A DNA stretch of 9,833 bases from Spirochaetales bacterium (GTDB taxonomy: Bacteria > Spirochaetota > Spirochaetia > Sphaerochaetales > Sphaerochaetaceae): the NCBI GenBank assembly GCA_017614625.1, contig JAGABK010000008.1, forward strand, positions 1 through 9,833, given 5' to 3'. Every line of letters begins with the position of its first letter. The stretch's first letter is position 1. Under the pieces are notes generated by a model. That model ran no database searches. It had not been told where the DNA came from and saw only the letters and a list, made by a program, of their open reading frames with translations. Of this stretch, positions 1 through 5,765 are shown in pieces. A program made the position numbers and the translations under genes.

Positions 1-2
1 AG

Positions 3-821
3 CTGAACATGGAGGATCCGGGCGAGAACTTCTACGAAGGACTCAATTTCCACAGGGTCATAGCCAATTTCATGATCCAGGGCGGCTGCCCCAAGGGCGA
101 CGGAACCGGCGGTCCGGGATATTCGTTCCCCGACGAGTTCGATCCTTCGCTGCGCCATGACGGTCCCGGCGTCCTCAGCATGGCGAACGCAGGTCCCGGA
201 ACCAACGGAAGCCAGTTCTTCATCACCCATGTGAAGACTCCGTGGCTCAACGACAAGCATTCGGTCTTCGGCCATGTGGTCGAAGGACAGAGCGTCGTGA
301 ACGCGATCCGGCAGGGAGACATGATAAACACCATCAGGATCGAGAGAATCGGCGAAGACGCGCAGAAATTCGTGGTCACGAAGCAGATTTTCTCGGATCT
401 GGTGGAGAATGCCGCCAGAAAGGCCATGGAACGCCGCAAAGCCGAGATCGAGAAGGTGGAGGCTGAGATATCCAACCGCTGGCCGAACACCGTGAAGACT
501 CCCAGCGGACTGCAGTACGTGGTCCTGAAGAAGGGCGACGGAAAGGCCTTCCCGAAGTACGGACAGGTAGTTACCGTCCACTACACCGGAACGCTTCTTG
601 ACGGGCGCATGTTCGACTCCTCTGTGCACCGCGGACAGCCTGCCTCCTTCAAGATCGGCCAGGTCATAGAGGGGTGGAACGAAGCCCTTGTGACCATGTC
701 CAAGGGAGAGAAGAGGACCCTGATAATCCCGCCCGAGCTGGGTTACGGAGTCCACGGATACCCGGGGATCATCCCGCCGGATTCGTATCTGATCTTCGAC
801 GTGGAGCTTCTGGACTTCTGA
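3..821 (+). CDS. Cyclophilin-FKBP fusion peptidyl-prolyl cis-trans isomerase, 5' end missing
   Basis: This gene encodes a two-domain prolyl isomerase that should speed cis-trans isomerisation of X-Pro bonds during protein folding. The frame is open to the left edge (codons Leu-Asn precede the first visible Met at 9), so the start and the first strands of the cyclophilin domain are lost; a signal peptide cannot be judged. Bases 3 to about 370 encode the rest of the cyclophilin domain, with FHRVI, FMIQGG, NGSQFFIT and the WLNDKHSVFG loop, including the Trp linked to cyclosporin binding in other cyclophilins. A charged helical linker follows (about 371-490, rich in Lys, Arg and Glu). The FKBP domain (about 491-818) has HYTGTLLDG, MFDSS, VIEGW, LGYG and IFDVELLDF, so the usual FKBP pocket aromatics are kept. 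Both domains therefore look competent. Dual-family immunophilins are known in some bacteria and, as I recall, in treponemes. A terminator directly follows the TGA. Confidence 0.93.
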   Translation: MNMEDPGENFYEGLNFHRVIANFMIQGGCPKGDGTGGPGYSFPDEFDPSLRHDGPGVLSMANAGPGTNGSQFFITHVKTPWLNDKHSVFGHVVEGQSVVNAIRQGDMINTIRIERIGEDAQKFVVTKQIFSDLVENAARKAMERRKAEIEKVEAEISNRWPNTVKTPSGLQYVVLKKGDGKAFPKYGQVVTVHYTGTLLDGRMFDSSVHRGQPASFKIGQVIEGWNEALVTMSKGEKRTLIIPPELGYGVHGYPGIIPPDSYLIFDVELLDF

Positions 822-827
822 ATCGGA

Positions 828-867
828 GGAGGGTGCAACACAATTTAATCGTTGCACCTTCCCTTTT
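828..867 (+). terminator. Intrinsic terminator after the PPIase gene
   Basis: GGAGGGTGCAAC (828-839) pairs with GTTGCACCTTCC (851-862) as a 12-bp stem with one G-U pair and an 11-base loop. The sequence CTTTT follows at 863-867. It starts 6 bases after the PPIase stop codon. The T-run is short (four), so termination may be partial and some reading into radA is possible. Confidence 0.75.
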
Positions 868-922
868 CTGCAGTTAAGCTTTAATCAGCCTCGAAAAAAA
901 CGGTTTGTAAGGAGGAATTACT

Positions 923-2260
923 ATGAAGGCGGCAACACAGTTCGTATGCTCGGAATGCGGATACGCAAGTTCCAAATGGCTTGGCCGCTGTCCTGACTGC
1001 GGTTCATGGAATTCCTTCTCAGAAGAGAAGATAGAAGAAAAGAAACAAGTTGGTAAGGACTCCTTACAATACAATTCCACGTCTCTTGCGGACGTGAAGA
1101 ACGAAGCAGAGTTCCGTTTCGAGAGCGGAATCTCCGAGCTTGACCGCGTCCTGGGCGGTGGCATAGTCCGCGCCAGTTCGGTTCTGGTCGGAGGCGAGCC
1201 CGGAATAGGAAAATCCACGCTCCTTCTGCAGGTCGTGGCAGGCTGCTCGGCACGCAGGAAGGTCCTCTACGTCTCCGGCGAGGAGAGCGCGGCGCAGGTG
1301 CGCCAGAGGGCAGAGAGGCTGGGTCTCGAACTGGGTTCGATCAACATCTTCTGCGAGACAAAACTCGAGAAGATCATGTCCGTCATCAGCCGCGAGAAAC
1401 CTCAGATCGCCGTCATAGATTCGCTGCAGACCCTGGCCACCGACGAGCTGTCTTCCGTGGCCGGATCGGTGACCCAGATCCGCAACTGCTGCATGGAGAT
1501 CACCTCCCTGTGCAAGAGCACGGGGACATCGGTCTTCTTCATAGGACACGTGACCAAGGAGGGGACGCTGGCGGGGCCGAAGATCATCGAACACATGGTG
1601 GACACGGTCCTGTATTTCGAGCAGGCCTCCATGGGCGTGAGGCTCATCCGCGCGGCCAAGAACAGGTTCGGGTCGGTGGACGAGATCGGGATCTTCACCA
1701 TGACGGGCGAAGGGCTTGAAGGGGTCAAGGACCCTGCGAGCTTCTTCATCTCGGAGCGCAAGGAGGCCACGCTGCCTCCCGGAATAGCCTACACGGCCAT
1801 AACCGAAGGCACCCGGACGTTCCTGGTGGAGCTCCAGGCTTTGATTGTGGACGCGAAATCGGGCTACAGCCGCGGATATTCGGACAGGATAGATTCCTCA
1901 AGGGTCCTGCGCGTCTGCGCGATCCTGGAGCGCCATGCGGGCATCAGGCTGACGGACAAGGACATCTATGTGAACGTCGCCGGGGGAATCAAGGTCAACG
2001 AGGTCTCGGTGGAGCTCGCCCTGGCGCTGGCCCTCTGGTCGGCCTTCAGCGAGACGAACCTGCCTTCGAAGATGGTGAGCTTCGGAGAACTTTCGCTTGC
2101 GGGCGAGGTAAGACCGGTCAACTACGGGGACAGACGCCTGAAGGCGGCCTCCGAAATGGGCTTCGACAAGGCCATGGTTCCCGAGAGCATGAACTTCGAG
2201 AAGACGGGGATCCTTCTGAAGAGATGCCGAAAGGTCAGGGACGCCTTCACGTTCAGGTAA
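923..2260 (+). CDS. radA: DNA repair protein RadA (Sms)
   Basis: RadA is a RecA-like ATPase that acts as a hexameric helicase, promoting branch migration at recombination intermediates and helping recombinational repair. The protein has 445 residues, close to the family norm. The N-terminal zinc finger is C9-x2-C12...C23-x2-C26. The Walker A motif GEPGIGKST lies at 91-99, and a Walker B-like strand ending VIDS follows near residue 160. The RadA signature KNRFGS is at 246-251. The C-terminal third is the Lon-protease-like domain (region around DIYVNVAGG and EVSVELALALALWSAF), which lacks protease function in this family. The start is set by GGAGG at 911-915, 7 bases before the ATG. No convincing separate promoter was seen between the upstream terminator and this gene; the best pair found is weak. 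The gene ends 15 bases from the convergent TraB-like gene, with no terminator between them. Confidence 0.97.
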   Translation: MKAATQFVCSECGYASSKWLGRCPDCGSWNSFSEEKIEEKKQVGKDSLQYNSTSLADVKNEAEFRFESGISELDRVLGGGIVRASSVLVGGEPGIGKSTLLLQVVAGCSARRKVLYVSGEESAAQVRQRAERLGLELGSINIFCETKLEKIMSVISREKPQIAVIDSLQTLATDELSSVAGSVTQIRNCCMEITSLCKSTGTSVFFIGHVTKEGTLAGPKIIEHMVDTVLYFEQASMGVRLIRAAKNRFGSVDEIGIFTMTGEGLEGVKDPASFFISERKEATLPPGIAYTAITEGTRTFLVELQALIVDAKSGYSRGYSDRIDSSRVLRVCAILERHAGIRLTDKDIYVNVAGGIKVNEVSVELALALALWSAFSETNLPSKMVSFGELSLAGEVRPVNYGDRRLKAASEMGFDKAMVPESMNFEKTGILLKRCRKVRDAFTFR

Positions 2261-2275
2261 TCAGTGAATTGAATC

Positions 2276-3469
2276 TCAGCCGAAAACCCTCAGCATGATC
2301 GGGAACAGGACGAATGTTCCCAGGATGCTTCCGAGGCTTGTGGTGAAGAAGATCAGGAAAGCGTGGAGGACGCGGTTGCGGAACCAGCCCTTGAAGGAGG
2401 CTATGTCGTCCGCAAGGGACTCGAAGTCCTTTACCGCGGGCTTTCTCAGCGTGGCTTCCACTATTCCGGTGAACACTCCGACTCCTATGGCCGGGTTGAG
2501 GACGGCTATCGGCGCTCCCACCGCGGCTACGAGCCAGTTGAGGGGATGGGCGAGCGAAAGGATGCTGAACAGGACCGTCGTGGCGGCGTTTGTGCACGCC
2601 CATATGGTGAAGTAGCGGAGGCTCTCATGGAAGCCGTTGAACACTCCTGCCAGGACTATTACGGCCACGAGGATCACGGGGATGGACCAGCCTATTACCT
2701 TTCCCCAGATGGACGGCTTGGGAACCTTGGAGATCTCGGTCAGGTCCGTCGAGAGTTCTCCCTTCTCGAGCTTCTCCATGGTGCTGATGATTCCGCCCGC
2801 ATGGCCGGCTCCTATGACGGCGACCTTCTTGCGGCCGGGAGCCTGCATGATATTGGTGGCCAGGTAGCGGTCGCGCTCGTCGATCAGGGCTTCCTTCGCA
2901 CCGGGAAGCTCCTTGGACAGCTCGTTCATCATCTCCTGGAGGGTGTCGCTCTTCTTGAGCTCCTCGAGTTCCTCGGGCTTGAACTCCTCCTTGTCGAAGG
3001 CGCTGGAAAGCAGTGTGGCTATGAGCTTGGCCTTGTTCCACAGGTTGCTCTTGGCCCAGGCGCGCTTGAGGGTGGTCGTGATCTCGCGGTCGCAGAACGA
3101 ATAGGGGATTCCCTTCTCCTCCGCGATCCTGCTGGCGCCTATGATCTCCTCTCCGGGAGCCGAACCGGTCTGGTTTCCCATCTTCTTCTGGAATGAGGCG
3201 AGAGCGGTGTTGGCCAGAACCAGGAAGGTCTTGCCCTCCTTGAAAACCTTGGTCAGGTTCATGTTGGCGTAGCTCTGTTCCTTGGTCTTGCTTTCGTAGC
3301 GGCCCTTGTCCAGCTCGAGGCAGATGTGGTCGGGATTCTCCTCCTCGATGACTGCACGTACCTCGTCGACGCTGTTCTGTGAAACATGAGCGGTGCCGAC
3401 CAGAACGATTTCGTCCCCGTTGTCAAGGAAGATTCTGTTTATCGTGTCACTGACATGCTCTGATTTCAC
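2276..3469 (-). CDS. TraB/PrgY-family protein with C-terminal membrane segments
   Basis: The family is named for enterococcal plasmid proteins that shut down pheromone signalling; chromosomal homologues in bacteria, archaea and eukaryotes mostly have no firm role. With the GTG start at 3469 the product has 397 residues. Family motifs in order are GTAHVS (25-30), ELDKGRY (52-58), CDRE (126-129), ERDRYL (198-203) and GAGHAGG (220-226). This soluble half has a conserved His/Glu pattern that some authors relate to a metal-dependent protease fold. From residue 257 on there are four hydrophobic stretches (about 257-277, 284-308, 312-336, 369-395), predicting an integral membrane tail. GTG is chosen because GGAGG lies 6 bases upstream, family homology begins just after it, and a predicted promoter lies between it and the more distal in-frame ATGs. 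The gene converges on radA and diverges from the YgjP-like gene. Confidence 0.9.
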   Translation of the reverse strand: MKSEHVSDTINRIFLDNGDEIVLVGTAHVSQNSVDEVRAVIEEENPDHICLELDKGRYESKTKEQSYANMNLTKVFKEGKTFLVLANTALASFQKKMGNQTGSAPGEEIIGASRIAEEKGIPYSFCDREITTTLKRAWAKSNLWNKAKLIATLLSSAFDKEEFKPEELEELKKSDTLQEMMNELSKELPGAKEALIDERDRYLATNIMQAPGRKKVAVIGAGHAGGIISTMEKLEKGELSTDLTEISKVPKPSIWGKVIGWSIPVILVAVIVLAGVFNGFHESLRYFTIWACTNAATTVLFSILSLAHPLNWLVAAVGAPIAVLNPAIGVGVFTGIVEATLRKPAVKDFESLADDIASFKGWFRNRVLHAFLIFFTTSLGSILGTFVLFPIMLRVFG

Positions 3470-3475
3470 TTGAGA

Positions 3476-3480
3476 CCTCC
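3476..3480 (-). promoter_or_regulatory. Shine-Dalgarno site that sets the GTG start of the TraB-like gene
   Basis: The minus strand reads GGAGG here, followed by six bases and then GTG at 3469-3467. No comparable site precedes the other in-frame starts upstream, so this site decides the start. Confidence 0.85.
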
Positions 3481-3502
3481 GGTGTGAACTGGACCTTTTT
3501 GA

Positions 3503-3531
3503 AATATACAGCCTAATTGTAAAGTGTTCAA
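3503..3531 (-). promoter_or_regulatory. Predicted sigma70-type promoter of the TraB-like gene
   Basis: On the minus strand TTGAAC (3531-3526) is separated by 17 bases from TATATT (3508-3503). The predicted start of transcription is near 3496, giving a leader of about 27 bases that contains the GGAGG site. Match to consensus is 4/6 for the -35 and 5/6 for the -10. Confidence 0.7.
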
Positions 3532-3536
3532 CATTT
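3522..3536. repeat. Small dyad over the shared -35 region of two divergent promoters
   Basis: The 15-bp stretch AAGTGTTCAACATTT has arms TGTT/AACA around a central C, extended by AA/TT after one mismatch. It covers the -35 boxes of both the leftward TraB-like promoter and the rightward YgjP-like promoter. It could be an operator, or simply a by-product of two -35 boxes lying back to back. Confidence 0.35.
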
Positions 3537-3553
3537 GGCTGTTCCGATATACT
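3525..3553 (+). promoter_or_regulatory. Predicted promoter of the YgjP-like gene
   Basis: TATACT (3548-3553, 5/6 match to TATAAT) lies 17 bases after the weak -35 TGTTCA (3525-3530). The -10 ends only 4 bases before the ATG at 3558 and 13 bases before the ATG at 3567, so the mRNA would have almost no leader. The -35 overlaps that of the divergent TraB-like gene. Confidence 0.45.
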
Positions 3554-3557
3554 GGAT

Positions 3558-4259
3558 ATGAATACCATGGGTACCACAAGGACAGCCGGCGGAATACAGT
3601 ACATCCTCAGACGCAACAGGGGTCAGAAGAACCTGCGCCTGCACATAGGCAGCAGGGGCGAGGTGATTGTCAGCGCGCCTTACCATGTCCCTTTCAGCGA
3701 GATCGACAGCTTCGTGGAGAACAGCTCCGCATGGATTGGGAAGCAGGTCTCCAAGGTCGCCGCGCACACTTACGCCACAGGCGATTTCGTCCCGTATCTG
3801 GGAAAGAAGATGAGCCTGCTTGTCATCGAAGGAACGTCCCGGTACGACATCGTGGACGATAAAATCATCATCTCATGCAGGAAACAGGACACCGAAACGG
3901 TGAAGAAGCTCATAAGGAAGATGTACATCGAAACCCTCGCCAAGATCATGGATGAACGGGTTCCGTACTGGTGTTCAAGGACCGGAGCCCCCGTTCCGTC
4001 CTTCGGCGTCAACAGGGCCAAGGGGAAGTGGGGAGTCTGCTATCCGTCGGAGAACAGGCTCTATCTCAGCTACATGTGCGCCACGCTTCCGGAGGACCTG
4101 ATAGACATGACTGTTCTCCATGAGGTCTGCCACCTGAGCTACAGCGGACACGGTCAGAGGTTCTGGAACCTGATGAGGGCGAACATGCCGGATCTGGACG
4201 AAAGAAAAGCCGGACTGGCGAAGCTTGCCAAGTCCGGCTGGAATCTCAACATTGTATGA
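3558..4259 (+). CDS. YgjP-like (SprT/M48-type) zinc metallopeptidase
   Basis: The product is a 233-residue soluble protein of the YgjP-like metal-dependent hydrolase family (DUF45), with a zincin-type active site. The signature is HEVCH at 188-192 (zinc ligands H188 and H192, catalytic E189), followed by H198 in GHGQRFW, the likely third ligand. Upstream, WGVCYPSENRLYLSY matches the conserved strand before the active helix, and the N-terminal part (GQKNLRLHIGSRGEVIVSAP) is the usual beta-rich region. No signal peptide or membrane segment is seen, so it should be cytoplasmic. Substrates of this family are not established. Two ATGs are possible, 3558 or 3567; neither has a Shine-Dalgarno site, and the predicted -10 lies so close that 3567 may be the real, near-leaderless start. 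The last 60 bases carry a hairpin that works as a terminator for the opposite strand. Confidence 0.88.
   Translation: MNTMGTTRTAGGIQYILRRNRGQKNLRLHIGSRGEVIVSAPYHVPFSEIDSFVENSSAWIGKQVSKVAAHTYATGDFVPYLGKKMSLLVIEGTSRYDIVDDKIIISCRKQDTETVKKLIRKMYIETLAKIMDERVPYWCSRTGAPVPSFGVNRAKGKWGVCYPSENRLYLSYMCATLPEDLIDMTVLHEVCHLSYSGHGQRFWNLMRANMPDLDERKAGLAKLAKSGWNLNIV
4201..4238 (-). terminator. Intrinsic terminator of pepD, inside the YgjP-like coding sequence
   Basis: Read on the minus strand, GCCGGACT pairs with AGTCCGGC (8 bp), then after a one-base bulge GGC pairs with GCC, closing a 7-base loop. The stem is followed at once by TTTTCTTT (4208-4201). It lies about 50 bases past the pepD stop. On the plus strand the same hairpin has no T-run, so the signal is directional. 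Confidence 0.72.
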
Positions 4260-4289
4260 TTCTTATATAAGAACCGTACGATTATCCAA

Positions 4290-5729
4290 TCATTCTATAA
4301 TTGAAACAATATGCTTGACGAACTCGTAGGTCCTCTTGGTTGAGCTGATTGAAAGACGCTCTTTCGTGGAGTGGATGTCGAACATGTCGGGTCCTATCGA
4401 GACGCTGTCCATGCCCGGGCATCTGCTGTTGATCACTCCGCACTCCAGGCCTGCGTGGATTGCCGTTATGACAGGTTTCTTTCCCGTAAGGTCCTCATAG
4501 GCCTTGGCGCAGAAAAGGGCCAGCTTCGAATCCGGATCAGGAGTCCATGCCGGATAGGATCCGTCGATCACGCATGCCACGCCGAAACTCTCCAGACCGG
4601 TGCGGATGATGTCCGCAAGATAGTGCTTTGCCGAGTCCACGCTGCTTCTGATGTGGAACCTGATGTTAAAAGCTCCGTTGTCCATCTTCGCGATGGCCAG
4701 GTTGTCCGAGGTCTCGACGATGCCTGGAATCGCTTTGCTCATGGTGAAGACCCCGTGCGGGCTTGTGAACAGGGCGTTGAGGACGAGCATCGTGGATTCC
4801 ACGTCCAGGGCCTTGTCCATGCGCACCGCGCCGTGGCGGGAACAGCACTTCGCCATGGTGAAACCCGGTTCCTCGTACTTGTTCTCTTCCTTTATGGTGT
4901 TGAAGGTCTCCACGACTTTCGAAACGACATCGTGCTTCCTGTCTTCCGGAACGCAGACGGAGCAGGTTGCGTTCGAGGGAATGACGTTCAGCTTCGTTCC
5001 GCCGTCGAAGCGGGCGAGTCTGAACGGAACTCCCGTGGCCTGTATCGATTCGAGCATGCGGGTGAGGGCGCAGATCGCGTTGAGCCTCTGGTTGTGGATC
5101 TCTCCTCCGCTGTGTCCGCCCTTCAGGCCGGAGACTGTGAATTCAAGGGTGTCCCAGTCCTTCGGGACATCTTCCATATCGTATTTCGCAGAACCTTTGA
5201 CATCTATTCCGCCTGCGCAGCCGATGTAGACGATTCCTTCTTCATCGCTGTCGATGTTTATCATCTTCCGGCTCTTCACCAGAGAACCGTCAAGGGCGAA
5301 GGCGCCGTCCATTCCGACTTCTTCCCTGAATGTGAAGACAGCCTCGAGAGGGCCGTGCTTGGCATCGGGGTCCGTGAAAAGAGCCATGGCCATCGCGACT
5401 GCGATTCCGTCGTCGCCGCCCAGGCTCGTGTCCTTGGCCTTGAGGAAATCGCCGTCCTCGTAGACCTCGATGGGGTCCTTCTCGAAATCATGGGTGCTGC
5501 CGGGAACCTTCACGCAGACCATGTCCATATGACCCTGCAGAGCCACCGGAGCGCGGTCTTCATAGCCCGCTGTGGCGCCTGTGCGGATGATGATGTTTCC
5601 GGCCTTGTCGCGGACGGCCTCGAAACCGTTTTCCTTTGCCCATGAGAGAAGGTATTTCCTCATTCCCTCTTCGTTGCCCGATTCGCGCGGAATCGTGCAG
5701 ATCTGTCTGAAATAATCGAAAGTATCCAT
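4290..5729 (-). CDS. pepD: Aminoacyl-histidine dipeptidase PepD (peptidase family M20)
   Basis: This is a cytosolic two-zinc dipeptidase that hydrolyses Xaa-His and a broad set of other dipeptides, completing peptide breakdown. With the ATG at 5729 it has 479 residues, typical for PepD. Visible metal and catalytic positions are GHMDMV (H67, D69), LGGDDG (D106, bridging metals), FREEVGM (E136 base, E137 ligand), NIDSDEEG (D160), the lid-domain GGHSGGEIH (H206), IHAGLECG (H425) and the late H453 in DIHSTKE. All expected residues are present. An in-frame TTG at 5765 would add 12 residues and overlap the ygiQ stop, but it has no Shine-Dalgarno site and homology begins at MDTFDYF, so ATG 5729 is preferred. 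GGAG lies only 2 bases before this ATG, too close for normal use. The gene follows ygiQ on the same strand with a 32-base gap. Its terminator appears to lie within the convergent YgjP-like gene. Confidence 0.94.
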   Translation of the reverse strand: MDTFDYFRQICTIPRESGNEEGMRKYLLSWAKENGFEAVRDKAGNIIIRTGATAGYEDRAPVALQGHMDMVCVKVPGSTHDFEKDPIEVYEDGDFLKAKDTSLGGDDGIAVAMAMALFTDPDAKHGPLEAVFTFREEVGMDGAFALDGSLVKSRKMINIDSDEEGIVYIGCAGGIDVKGSAKYDMEDVPKDWDTLEFTVSGLKGGHSGGEIHNQRLNAICALTRMLESIQATGVPFRLARFDGGTKLNVIPSNATCSVCVPEDRKHDVVSKVVETFNTIKEENKYEEPGFTMAKCCSRHGAVRMDKALDVESTMLVLNALFTSPHGVFTMSKAIPGIVETSDNLAIAKMDNGAFNIRFHIRSSVDSAKHYLADIIRTGLESFGVACVIDGSYPAWTPDPDSKLALFCAKAYEDLTGKKPVITAIHAGLECGVINSRCPGMDSVSIGPDMFDIHSTKERLSISSTKRTYEFVKHIVSIIE

Positions 5730-5736
5730 GGCTCCA

Positions 5737-5765
5737 AGTTTAATGAACAAACCGGGAGTCTTCAA
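5737..5765 (-). promoter_or_regulatory. Possible internal promoter for pepD, overlapping the ygiQ stop codon
   Basis: On the minus strand TTGAAG (5765-5760) and TAAACT (5742-5737) are 17 bases apart, each a 4/6 consensus match. Seven bases then separate the -10 from the ATG at 5729. Transcription would begin at or next to the start codon. pepD may also be co-transcribed with ygiQ. Confidence 0.4.

Noticed and set aside
852..880. radA promoter TTGCAC-17-TAAGCT
   Set aside because: The -35 lies inside the upstream terminator stem and the -10 matches only 3/6 positions, so it is not supported.
2301..2321. Inverted repeat GGGAAC/GTTCCC as a radA terminator
   Set aside because: It is a 6-bp stem with a 9-base loop, no T-run follows, and it lies inside the TraB-like coding sequence. 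Too weak to call.
2363..3196. Open frame on the plus strand opposite the TraB-like gene (277 codons)
   Set aside because: It is antisense to a gene with intact family motifs, low in recognisable content, and has no start signals.
3470..3616. Extended N-terminus for the TraB-like protein, starting at ATG 3616
   Set aside because: It would run across the predicted promoter and the GGAGG site, and the extra 49 residues show no family similarity.
4260..4273. Perfect 14-bp palindrome TTCTTATATAAGAA between two convergent genes
   Set aside because: It is A/T-rich with no room for a loop without losing pairs and has no T-run, so it would be a poor terminator. It may be chance.
4371..5645. Long open frame on the plus strand opposite pepD (424 codons)
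   Set aside because: It is antisense to a well-supported M20 peptidase with all metal ligands, lacks a ribosome binding site, and its translation shows no recognisable domain. It follows from codon bias of the real gene.
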